NCBI GenBank assembly: GCA_017507045.1
Contig: JAFWBP010000013.1
Coordinates: 1-64,000 of the forward strand
DNA from: Clostridia bacterium
Lineage (GTDB): Bacteria > Bacillota > Clostridia > Christensenellales > Borkfalkiaceae
Direction of reading: 5' to 3'
Length of the DNA stretch: 64,000 nt
The notes beneath the pieces were generated by a model. That model worked only from the letters and a program-made list of their open reading frames with translations, did no database searches and was not told the origin of the DNA. Below are positions 34,164 through 42,001 of the stretch, in pieces. Each line of letters begins with the position of its first letter. The first letter of the stretch is position 1. The position numbers were made by a program, and so were the translations under genes.

Positions 34164-34969
34164 GTAAAATTGCAAAAAATTGCCTTCAAGTTGCCTTCGT
34201 AGGGCTTGTGTTGCTGTTTTTATACCTGCCCATTCTGCTTTTGGCGGTGTATAGCTTCGATGCAACGGATATGATCGGCCGCTTCGAGGGTTTCTCTCTC
34301 ACTCACTACGCCGCTCTCTTTTCCGATCAGAAGGTGCTCGGCATGATCGGCAACACTTTCCTGCTCGCGTTCCTTGCGGCGGCGCTCTCTACCGTGCTCG
34401 GCACGGCAGGTGCACTCGGTATGTTTTACTGTAAAAAGCGCATGAAGGCGGCAATTCACGCCGTTTCGCAGATCCCCGTTATCAACGCGGAGATCGTTAC
34501 GGCGCTCGCGCTTGCCATCACCTTCGTTGCCGCAGGGCTGGGAAAATCCTACTTTACGCTTCTCATTGGGCATATGGTTATTTGCACGCCCTTCGTGGTG
34601 CTCTCCGTTTTACCCAAGCTCAAGCAAATGGATAATTCGCTCTACGAGGCAGCGCTCGATCTCGGCGCTTCCCCTGCAAAGGCGCTGTGGAAGGTGGTGC
34701 TTCCGCAAATCATTCCCGGCGTGATTTCCGGCTTCATGCTCGCCGTAACCCTCTCCTTGGATGATTATATCGTTACCGTATACACCCGCCCCACGGGCTT
34801 TGAAACGATTTCAACGTACGTTTTCAACGCCACAATGAAGGGCAACGCGCACACGGCGGTAACGCTTTCCTCCTTCTGGGCGCTCACAACGATCATCTTC
34901 GTGGTAATCGTGCTCTTCGTTGTGATCTCCAACCTCGCCTCGATGCGCAAAAAGGAGGCAAGCAAATGA
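34160..34969 (+). CDS. potC: Polyamine ABC transporter permease PotC
   Basis: Second permease subunit, 269 residues, six predicted helices. It has the EAA-type loop LYEAALDLGASPAKALWKVVLPQIIPGV and SLDDYIVTVYTRPTGFETISTYVF, a strong PotC signature. It starts with GTG inside the potB stop (GTGA) and overlaps potD by four bases, so the four subunits are translationally coupled. Confidence 0.94.
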   Translation: MSKIAKNCLQVAFVGLVLLFLYLPILLLAVYSFDATDMIGRFEGFSLTHYAALFSDQKVLGMIGNTFLLAFLAAALSTVLGTAGALGMFYCKKRMKAAIHAVSQIPVINAEIVTALALAITFVAAGLGKSYFTLLIGHMVICTPFVVLSVLPKLKQMDNSLYEAALDLGASPAKALWKVVLPQIIPGVISGFMLAVTLSLDDYIVTVYTRPTGFETISTYVFNATMKGNAHTAVTLSSFWALTTIIFVVIVLFVVISNLASMRKKEASK

Positions 34970-36657
34970 GATTTCGTAAAATTTTAGGTCTTGCCATAGC
35001 AGGCGCGATCCTACTCCCCACACTCCCCTCCCTCGGTGGCTGCGCGGCGTCAGAAGAGATCGTGCTGCGCGTTTACAATTGGGAGGAATATATTGATGAG
35101 GGCGGCGAGGGCGCGTTCATCTACGATGAGCTCCACCTCGAGGACGAATCGTATATCGTAAACGACGATTTCACAGATTGGTACGAGGAAACGATGGGCG
35201 AAAAGCTCGATGTGGAAGGCCCCACCGTGCTCGATGATTTCTGCCTCTGGTATGAGAAAGAATATGGGCAACCCATCCGCGTGGAATATTCCACCTTCGG
35301 CACCAACGAGGATATGTATAACGAGATCGTGCTCGGCAACGAATACGATCTGCTCTGCCCTTCCGATTACATGATCATGAAGCTCGCCGCAGAGGGCCGC
35401 CTGGAAAAGTACGATGAGAGCTTTTTCAACGAAGCCGACCCCAACAATTATTACGTACGCAACGTTTCCCCTTTCATTCGCGAGAAATTTGAAAACAACG
35501 CGGGGTTGGAGATTCGAACGGACGACGAAGGCGAACCCATTCTTTGGAGGGATTACGCCGCAGGCTACATGTGGGGCACTACGGGCTTCGTGTATAACCC
35601 CGAGCATGTAACGAGTGAAGATCTTGAAAGGCTAGGCTGGGAGATTTATACCGATTCGCTTTACTCCGGCAAGATCACCGCGAAGGATAACGTGCGCGAT
35701 ACCTACTTTGCCGCCCTCGGCGTTACCTACCAAAACGAGCTGCTTTCCTTAAAACACCGCTTTGAGCAAGGAAGCCTTTCGCAAGCGGATTATGTTTACG
35801 AGGTCACGCGCATCTTCAACGCGACGGATGAAGAAACGGTTTCCGAAGTAGAACCCGTTCTCATGGCGATCAAGAATAACATCTATAGCTTTGAAACGGA
35901 TACCGGAAAATCGGATATGGTGAAAGGCAACGTCTATTTGAACTACGCCTGGAGCGGCGATGCGGTGTACGCGCTTGATCTCGGCGAAGATTCGGAGGAC
36001 GGCGAGGGCTACGTGGAACTCAATTACTACGTACCCGAAGCAGGATCCAACCTCTGGTTCGATGGTTGGGTGATGCCCAAAGGTGCGAATAAGCAAGCGG
36101 CGCAGGCGTTCGTAAACTTTATGTCCATGCCCTACAACGCCATGCGCAATAGCTACTATATCGGGTACACCTCGGTGATTTCGGGCGAAAACTGCGAGAT
36201 GCTCGATTACGCCGATTACCTCTACGGCTACTACCCCGAAGAGGAATTCGAAGAGGGTGAGGAATATGAAGAAGCTGTGGATTACGATCTTACCTACTTC
36301 TTCCTCGGCGAAAACTACGATGAGAGCGAAGAGCCCATCACGATCCCTGCCGATCCCGTGCAGGCAACCTGCCGCCAGCTCTACGCGCAATTTCCGCCGC
36401 GCGAGGTAATTGCCAGAAGCGCCGTGATGGATTATTACGACGTGGAAGCAAACGAGCGCATCAACGAGCTATGGTCGCGCGTGAAAGCGGAAAGCCTCGA
36501 TGCGTGGGCGATCATCGTGCTCTGCGTTACGGCGGTTGCGATCGTATTCGGCGTGGTGTTTATCAAGTTCGGCGATAAGATCGATCTCCTCCACCCAAAG
36601 CCGAAGAAAGGATATCGCCTCGTAAAACAGGAAGAAGTGAACGATAAAGGAGCATAA
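34966..36657 (+). CDS. potD: Polyamine-binding lipoprotein PotD with extra C-terminal membrane anchor
   Basis: Captures polyamine outside the cell for PotBC. The 563 residues start with a lipoprotein signal whose lipobox LGGC puts the modified Cys at 26. The periplasmic-binding fold follows, starting LRVYNWEEYID and including STFGTNEDMYNEI, YDLLCPSDYMIMKLA, FDGWVMPKGAN and AQAFVNFM. Two features are unusual. First, an acidic insert of about 45 residues follows YNWEEYID. Second, after the binding domain comes a membrane helix (about 513-535, WAIIVLCVTAVAIVFGVVFI) and a basic 28-residue tail. PotD is usually about 350 residues. Both termini may therefore be membrane-attached. Confidence 0.88.
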   Translation: MRFRKILGLAIAGAILLPTLPSLGGCAASEEIVLRVYNWEEYIDEGGEGAFIYDELHLEDESYIVNDDFTDWYEETMGEKLDVEGPTVLDDFCLWYEKEYGQPIRVEYSTFGTNEDMYNEIVLGNEYDLLCPSDYMIMKLAAEGRLEKYDESFFNEADPNNYYVRNVSPFIREKFENNAGLEIRTDDEGEPILWRDYAAGYMWGTTGFVYNPEHVTSEDLERLGWEIYTDSLYSGKITAKDNVRDTYFAALGVTYQNELLSLKHRFEQGSLSQADYVYEVTRIFNATDEETVSEVEPVLMAIKNNIYSFETDTGKSDMVKGNVYLNYAWSGDAVYALDLGEDSEDGEGYVELNYYVPEAGSNLWFDGWVMPKGANKQAAQAFVNFMSMPYNAMRNSYYIGYTSVISGENCEMLDYADYLYGYYPEEEFEEGEEYEEAVDYDLTYFFLGENYDESEEPITIPADPVQATCRQLYAQFPPREVIARSAVMDYYDVEANERINELWSRVKAESLDAWAIIVLCVTAVAIVFGVVFIKFGDKIDLLHPKPKKGYRLVKQEEVNDKGA

Positions 36658-36665
36658 AAAGAACG

Positions 36666-36684
36666 CCCCCTCGCTTTGAGGGGG
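36666..36684 (+). terminator. Terminator of potABCD
   Basis: Stem CCCCCTC (36666-36672) / GAGGGGG (36678-36684) with a five-base loop, then TGCTTTTTACTTTTT. It lies between convergent potD and the 36698-36880 gene. Confidence 0.85.
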
Positions 36685-36697
36685 TGCTTTTTACTTT

Positions 36698-36880
36698 TTA
36701 GTTGCTCTTTTCTTCGCCCTTTCTGCCCTTCCTGCGCTTTCTCACGCATTCGGTGAGCAGAAACTCAATCTGCCCGTTCAGCGAGCGAAAGTCCGCTTCC
36801 GCCCACTGCATGAGCTCGGCATACAGCGTGGAAGAGAGCCGAAGCGGCACTTGTTTTTTCTGTTTTTCGGTTTCCTTCAT
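36698..36880 (-). CDS. Small ribbon-helix-helix (Arc-like) protein
   Basis: Sixty residues. KQVPLRLSSTLYAELMQWAEADFRSLNGQIEFLLTECVRKR fits a ribbon-helix-helix fold: a short beta strand (VPLRLS) followed by two helices, ending in a basic, Lys/Arg-rich tail. Such proteins bind palindromic DNA as dimers, and the SPFH gene upstream has a perfect 16-base palindrome in its leader, a plausible target. The gene lies 38 bases behind the SPFH gene in the same direction. A toxin partner is not seen. Function inferred from fold and context. Confidence 0.75.
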   Translation of the reverse strand: MKETEKQKKQVPLRLSSTLYAELMQWAEADFRSLNGQIEFLLTECVRKRRKGRKGEEKSN

Positions 36881-36918
36881 GCTCCCTCCTCTTTAATGAA
36901 ATGATTTTTCCGTTCGGA

Positions 36919-37872
36919 TTAATAGATGGAACCTGTACCTACTACGGGCTGCGCATCGCGATTGCCGCAAAGCACCACGAGAAGATTGCTCACCATTTGC
37001 GCTTTGCGCTCATCATCCAGCTCCACGATCTCTTCAGCGGAGAGCTTGTTGAGCGCCATTTGCACCATGGAAACGGCTCCTTCTACGATCTTCTGCCGCG
37101 CCGCAATGATTGCCGAAGCCTGCTGGCGCTGAAGCATTGCCGCCGCGATTTCAGGCGCGTACGCAAGGTGGGAAATGCGCGCTTCAATAATCTCGATCCC
37201 TGCCATTTCCGTGCGTTGCTGCAGCTCCTCTCTGAGCACCGCGGCAATCTCTTGCGCACTGCCGCGAAGGGATTTTTCATCGCCGTTATCGGATACGTCG
37301 TAAGGATATTGCCTTGCAACCTGGCGGATTGCCGCATCGCACTGCGTGGAAATATACGCCATGTAATTCTCCACGTTAAATACGGCGCGCGCCGTGTTGT
37401 GAATGCGCCAAATGACGACGACGGAAATCTCAATGGGATTGCCCTCTTCATCGTTTACCTTCTGCTTATCGTTGTTGAGCGTCATCGCCTTCAAGGAAAG
37501 TTTGCGAGAGGCGCCCATCGCAAAACGTGCAGGATTCACCGCCATACAAAAGGGATTTACCCAGTAAAAGCCATCGCGCTTGAGCGTGCCGTAGTACTTA
37601 CCGAAAAGGGTGAATACGTACGCCTCGTTGGGTTGCAACAACTTAAAGCCCGAAGCAAGAATTCCTGCCAAAACAAATATGAGCAGGCCAACGAAAATCA
37701 GGGGAATAAAAGCAGGATTTTCCTCCGCAAGCGCTGCCCCCACAGAAAAGAGCGCAATGGCCGCGATAAAGAGGAAAATAACGGCAAAAAGCATGCCCCA
37801 GCCAGTCTTTTCGCGAGCAGGAAGTTCGCTGATCTCATCGAATTCCTTTGTTTTGAGTTGATTGTTTTCCAT
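36919..37872 (-). CDS. SPFH (stomatin/prohibitin/flotillin) domain membrane protein
   Basis: The 317 residues carry two N-terminal membrane helices (about 28-55 and 57-80), then an SPFH domain (about 80-260: [72 protein letters not shown]). A helical C-terminal part follows with [27 protein letters not shown] proteins form ring-like oligomers at the membrane and organise other proteins. No specific partner is known here beyond the downstream ribbon-helix-helix gene. The start at 37872 follows AGGAGGGATCATT. Confidence 0.92.
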   Translation of the reverse strand: MENNQLKTKEFDEISELPAREKTGWGMLFAVIFLFIAAIALFSVGAALAEENPAFIPLIFVGLLIFVLAGILASGFKLLQPNEAYVFTLFGKYYGTLKRDGFYWVNPFCMAVNPARFAMGASRKLSLKAMTLNNDKQKVNDEEGNPIEISVVVIWRIHNTARAVFNVENYMAYISTQCDAAIRQVARQYPYDVSDNGDEKSLRGSAQEIAAVLREELQQRTEMAGIEIIEARISHLAYAPEIAAAMLQRQQASAIIAARQKIVEGAVSMVQMALNKLSAEEIVELDDERKAQMVSNLLVVLCGNRDAQPVVGTGSIY

Positions 37873-37886
37873 AATGATCCCTCCTG

Positions 37887-37940
37887 AAAGTGATATCACT
37901 TTGATATCATTATGATAATATAAATTTTTTGCCTTGTCAA
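37887..37940 (-). promoter_or_regulatory. Promoter and palindromic operator of the SPFH gene
   Basis: On the minus strand, -35 TTGACA (37935-37940) and -10 TATCAT (37912-37917) are 17 bases apart. Between the -10 and the ribosome site lies AAAGTGATATCACTTT (37887-37902), a perfect 16-base palindrome, and TGATATCA occurs again at 37902-37909. Repeated palindromes right after the -10 look like a repressor site. Confidence 0.75.
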
Positions 37941-37971
37941 GCGTTTGAAAAAAATTTTTTTCGATTTTAAT

Positions 37972-37998
37972 AAAAAAACCTCCCCCGTAAGGGGAAGG
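37972..37998 (-). terminator. Terminator after the methionine-gamma-lyase-family gene
   Basis: Stem CCTTCCCC / GGGGGAGG (37979-37998, one G-U pair), four-base loop, then TTTTTTT on the minus strand (37972-37978), 17 bases past the stop codon. Confidence 0.9.
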
Positions 37999-38014
37999 CT
38001 TTGCGTTGATTCTC

Positions 38015-39244
38015 TTATCTTTCTGACGTTAGCCGCTCTAAGATCTTTCGGCAGGCGATTTTGCAATGCTCGTAGGTGAGTCCGCCCTGAAAATAAGCAA
38101 TGTAGGGCGCGCGAACGGGCGCATCGGCGGAAAGTTCGATGCTTGCTCCCGCCACGAAAGTTCCTGCCGCCATGATCACCTTGGAATCGTAGCCCGGCAT
38201 ATCCCAAGGCTCAAGTTTTACGAAGGAATCAACGGGCGAAACTTCTTGCACCGATTGAATGAAGGCGATCAGCTCTCTATCCGTGTTGAATCGGATTGCA
38301 CGCGTGATATCGGCAAGCGGCACGTGGGTTGCAGGGAAATTCTCGTAGCCGAGCGCTTCCATGCACTTGCCGATGAGAAGCCCCCCTTTGAGCGCCTGCG
38401 CAACCACGTGGGGCGCAAGGAAAAATCCCTGATAAAATTGCTGATAGCCATAGGCATACGAGCCGATTTCCCCACCCACGGAGGGTGCGGTGAGGCGGTT
38501 TTCGCATTGCAGAACGTAATGCTCTTTGCCGGCAATATATCCGCCCGTGGGCGCAAGTCCCCCTCCGGGATTTTTAATGAGGCTACCCACGATGAGATCT
38601 GCCCCCACCTGCGTAGGCTCGCTCTTTTCCACGAACTCGCCGTAGCAATTATCCACGAAAATGCATCCGCCAAAGCCATTTTCGCGAACAAACGCACACA
38701 TTTTGCCGATTTCGGCAACTGTGAATGCATCACGGACCTCATAGCCGCGGGAACGCTGAATGTAAACCATGCGGTACTCTGCATGGCATAGCATTTCTTT
38801 TGCGGCGGAAAAATCCACCTTTCCCTCGGCGGTAAGGGGCAATACATCGGTTTTTACACCGAAATCCTTCAAGGAACCGTTTCCTTCCCCCCACACAACG
38901 CCGCGCAGCGTATCGTAAGGTTCGCCCGTGAGAAAGAGAATTTTATCGCCGGGGCGCAAAACGCCGAAGAGCGCAACCGTGAGCGCGTGCGTACCCGAAA
39001 GAATTGCAGGGGAAACGATCGCCCTTTCTGCACCGAAGGCGTACGCATATACCCTTGCAAGGGTATCACGCCCCTCATCGCCGTAGCCGTAGCCCGTGGA
39101 GGGCAAAAAGTGGCGGAGGGCGATCTGCTCTCTTTGGAAGGCTGTAAGCACCTTTTCCTGATTGAAAAGCGCGATTTCATCAACGCGCGCAAACTGTTTT
39201 GCAAGCGCTTCTTCCGCTCGCTTGATCTGCATTTCAACGTTCAT
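38015..39244 (-). CDS. Methionine gamma-lyase family PLP protein (YnbB type)
   Basis: The 409-residue protein belongs to the PLP-dependent group long annotated as aluminium resistance protein or methionine gamma-lyase family. Landmarks: HFLPSTGYGYGDEGRDTLARVYA, IVSPAILSGTHALTVALFGVLRPGD for PLP-phosphate binding, FVDNCYGEFVE with the ring-stacking Asp, and GSLIKNPGGGLAPTGGYIAG with the Schiff-base lysine near residue 230. The true substrate is not established for this family. The start at 39244 overlaps the end of miaA by 11 bases. In many Firmicutes this gene follows hfq or miaA, as here. Confidence 0.88.
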   Translation of the reverse strand: MNVEMQIKRAEEALAKQFARVDEIALFNQEKVLTAFQREQIALRHFLPSTGYGYGDEGRDTLARVYAYAFGAERAIVSPAILSGTHALTVALFGVLRPGDKILFLTGEPYDTLRGVVWGEGNGSLKDFGVKTDVLPLTAEGKVDFSAAKEMLCHAEYRMVYIQRSRGYEVRDAFTVAEIGKMCAFVRENGFGGCIFVDNCYGEFVEKSEPTQVGADLIVGSLIKNPGGGLAPTGGYIAGKEHYVLQCENRLTAPSVGGEIGSYAYGYQQFYQGFFLAPHVVAQALKGGLLIGKCMEALGYENFPATHVPLADITRAIRFNTDRELIAFIQSVQEVSPVDSFVKLEPWDMPGYDSKVIMAAGTFVAGASIELSADAPVRAPYIAYFQGGLTYEHCKIACRKILERLTSER

Positions 39245-40142
39245 AAATTTCCAAAACCTCCTGCGCCGCAGCGGCAATCTCTTTCGGTGCAATCCAATGC
39301 AAGTTGGGTGTGCGGCGGAAGAACGTGAGCTGACGCTTTGCGTAATTGCGCGTATTTTTCTCGATTATGTCTGACAGAGTACTTCGGTTATCGCCGTTTT
39401 TCAGCCATTCAACCACTTCTTTATACCCTATCCCCTGCATACTCTGTGCATTTTCGGGAATTCCTGCTTTTAAAAGTCCCTGCACTTCTTCTATAAGCCC
39501 GACCTTCAGCATCGCTTGCGCGCGCACCCCGATGCGGCGATACAGCTCTTCTCGAGGGAAATCGAAGGAAAACGCCTCGAAGGGAAAGCGCGGCGAATCG
39601 CCATCCGTTTGCTCCGATTTTTTTCTTCCCGTCTGCTCAAATATCTCAAGGGCGCGGATCACGCGCTTCACGTCGTTATAGTGGAGCTTTTCGGCGCTTT
39701 CGGGATCGACGGCGGCAAGCCTTGCATGCAGTGCCTCTCTCCCCTTTTCTTCGGCGAAAAGCTCGTATTTTTTGCGAATCTTTTCGCAGGCAGGCGCGGC
39801 GCCGTAGGCGTGTGAAAAAAGTACGGCGTTCATATAAAAGCCCGTACCGCCGCAAAGAATGGGAACCTTGCCGCGCGCAAAAATATCTTCTACAGCCGCA
39901 ATTGCCAGCCGCTCGTATTCACTCACGGAAAAGCTCTCCCACGGCTGGGCTACGTCGATTACGTGATGCGGCACACCCTGCCTCTCCTCTTCGTTCGGCT
40001 TTGCCGTGCCGATATTTAACCCTTTATAGATGAGGAATGCATCGCAGTTTACGATCTCTCCGCCAATCCGCTTGGCGCACTCCACGGCAAGCGCCGTTTT
40101 GCCAGAGGCGGTTGGCCCACAGATTACAAGTAATTTTTTCAT
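39234..40142 (-). CDS. miaA: tRNA dimethylallyltransferase
   Basis: Transfers a dimethylallyl group to A37 of tRNAs reading UNN codons, making i6A, the substrate of MiaB (44607-45911). The 302 residues start with the P-loop ICGPTASGKTALA and contain NCDAFLIYKGLNIGTAKP, VPHHVIDV, LCGGTGFYMNAVL and the terminal KRQLTFFR. The usual motif is D(S/A)xQ(V/I)Y; here it is DAFLIY, so a conserved Gln is replaced by Leu. It overlaps mutL by four bases. Copy 4 of the palindromic motif lies inside. Confidence 0.95.
   Translation of the reverse strand: MKKLLVICGPTASGKTALAVECAKRIGGEIVNCDAFLIYKGLNIGTAKPNEEERQGVPHHVIDVAQPWESFSVSEYERLAIAAVEDIFARGKVPILCGGTGFYMNAVLFSHAYGAAPACEKIRKKYELFAEEKGREALHARLAAVDPESAEKLHYNDVKRVIRALEIFEQTGRKKSEQTDGDSPRFPFEAFSFDFPREELYRRIGVRAQAMLKVGLIEEVQGLLKAGIPENAQSMQGIGYKEVVEWLKNGDNRSTLSDIIEKNTRNYAKRQLTFFRRTPNLHWIAPKEIAAAAQEVLEIYER
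39361..39383 (+). repeat. Palindromic motif, copy 4 (inside miaA)
   Basis: Arms TCGATTATGT and ACAGAGTACT around CTG, followed by TCG. It encodes RSTLSDII of MiaA on the opposite strand, without adding residues compared with normal MiaA length. Confidence 0.7.
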
Positions 40143-42001
40143 ACGATACGTTTAAAGAGCTTTTCCAGCTCGCTCTTTTTTACGTGCACGGCAACGGGTC
40201 GCCCGTGAGGGCACTTTAACCCCATATCTCCGTTCATCTTTTCAAGGAGTGCGCGAACTTCACCCTCCGAGAGTTTTTCGCCACCCTTGACTGCCGCCTT
40301 GCACGCGGCAGAGGCGAGCTTATCCTTCAAAAGATCAGCAAGCTTAATGGCGCGAAGGCTCTCGTAGCTCGCTAAAATTTCGGCGAAGAAGGCGGAAAGA
40401 TCAATGCTCGTAAGATCTGACGGCACGGAGGAAACCTTCACGGAGTTGCCGCCGAATTCATCAATTTCCAAGCCGATTTCACGAAGAAGTGTGAAATTAC
40501 GTTCCAAAAAAGCAAATTCCTGCGCGTTCACTTCAAGCACGAAGGGAACGAGCATGGGCTGAGAAACCACTGTGCGGCGCTCCATCTTTTCGCGTAGCTT
40601 ATCGTAGATGAGCCGCTCGTGCGCGGCGTGCTGATCTACTAGGTACGCATCGTTGCCACATTCGTAGATGAGATAGGTGCGAAAAAGCTCCCCTTTGAAT
40701 GCAAGCGTTGCAGGATCTAACTTTTGCTGTTTTTTCTTCTCCTGCTCGAGAAGGAATTTCTTGTTCTCTTCGAATGCATCCTCCGCAGGAGAAGGTGCGT
40801 GCACTTCGAGCGTTGTTTCATCATTGAAGGTGCGCCGAGGAACGCTTCCCCTCCCTGCCTGAATGGGAATCTCAAATTGAAGCTCTTTTTTTGCACGCTC
40901 GTAGGACATTTCCGCCCTCGGGAAGGCGACTTCCTGCTTGATAGGCGCTTTTTCTTCCAAAACGGCTACTTCCGTAGCGCTTGCAACGGTAGGCGTGGAA
41001 GCTAAATATTCGAGGGCGCGGGAATTTCCATCGAGCACCGAAGAAACTACGGAATATACGCTCCCGTAGATGATTTGATTATCCGCAAAGCGAACATCTG
41101 CCTTGTTGGGGTGCACGTTCACATCCACGATTTCGGGTGGAACCTCCAAAAAGAGCACGTAGAATGGATATTGCCGCTTCATGAGGTAGCCAGCGTAGGC
41201 GTTGGTGAGCGCCGCGGCAACCGTTTGGTTTACCACGTAGCGCCCGTTCACGAAGAGGCTTTGATAGGTGCGGTTAGGCTTAAAATAGTTGCGGTTGCCG
41301 ATGAACCCGCTGAGGTGAACGCCGTGCTTTTGGGCGTTGATTTCGTATAAATTTTGCAGGATATCCGCTCCGTACACGGCGGCGAGTGCCGCAGAAAGCC
41401 CATCGCCGAAGGAGCGATACTTTACTTTTCCGCCTGAAAGATAGGTGAAGGCGATCTCAGGGCGGGAGAGAATGAAACGCGCCATCATGGAAGCGACGTC
41501 CCCCTCCTCCTGGCTATCCGATTTTAAGAACTTGAGGCGTGCAGGCGTGTTGAAAAAGAGGTCTTCCACGGTAACTTCCGTGCCGTTTCCGCCTGCCGCC
41601 GGCGCAACCGACGCAAGTTTTCCGCCCTCGCAGGAAAGAGAATGGGCCTCGCCGGCAGGTGTTTTTGAGGTAATCTTCATCTTTGAAACGGAGGCGATGG
41701 AAGCGATTGCCTCGCCGCGGAAGCCCAGCGTTTTCACGCCGAACAGATCTTTCGCCTCTTTGAGCTTACTCGTTGCGTGGGGAAAGTAGGCGTACGGGAG
41801 ATCTTCGTGCTCGATGCCGCCGCCGTTATCCGTAACGCGAACGAGCTTCTTGCCGCCGCCCACGATCTCCACCGTGATCTCGGATGCACCTGCATCGATC
41901 GCGTTCTCCACGAGTTCTTTTACGACAGAGTACGGGCGATCTACCACCTCTCCTGCCGCGATTTGGTTATATACCTCTGCGGAAAGTACGTTGATTTTCA
42001 C
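40139..42001 (-). CDS. mutL: DNA mismatch repair protein MutL
   Basis: Couples mismatch recognition by MutS to strand incision. About 620 residues. The N-terminal GHKL ATPase has IAAGEVVDRPYSVVKELVENAIDAGA, DNGGGI, TLGFRGEAIASI. The C-terminal domain keeps the endonuclease motif as DQHAAHERLIYD, with Asp for the usual final Glu, plus CPHGRP. So it should be a nicking MutL, as in bacteria without MutH. GTG at 42001 follows AAGGAG and overlaps the mutS stop (GTGA); a GTG six codons upstream (42019) is less likely. Confidence 0.95.
   Translation of the reverse strand: MKINVLSAEVYNQIAAGEVVDRPYSVVKELVENAIDAGASEITVEIVGGGKKLVRVTDNGGGIEHEDLPYAYFPHATSKLKEAKDLFGVKTLGFRGEAIASIASVSKMKITSKTPAGEAHSLSCEGGKLASVAPAAGGNGTEVTVEDLFFNTPARLKFLKSDSQEEGDVASMMARFILSRPEIAFTYLSGGKVKYRSFGDGLSAALAAVYGADILQNLYEINAQKHGVHLSGFIGNRNYFKPNRTYQSLFVNGRYVVNQTVAAALTNAYAGYLMKRQYPFYVLFLEVPPEIVDVNVHPNKADVRFADNQIIYGSVYSVVSSVLDGNSRALEYLASTPTVASATEVAVLEEKAPIKQEVAFPRAEMSYERAKKELQFEIPIQAGRGSVPRRTFNDETTLEVHAPSPAEDAFEENKKFLLEQEKKKQQKLDPATLAFKGELFRTYLIYECGNDAYLVDQHAAHERLIYDKLREKMERRTVVSQPMLVPFVLEVNAQEFAFLERNFTLLREIGLEIDEFGGNSVKVSSVPSDLTSIDLSAFFAEILASYESLRAIKLADLLKDKLASAACKAAVKGGEKLSEGEVRALLEKMNGDMGLKCPHGRPVAVHVKKSELEKLFKRIV

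Noticed and set aside
36901-37887. Open frame of about 330 codons on the plus strand
   Set aside because: It mirrors the SPFH gene on the other strand and has no family features.
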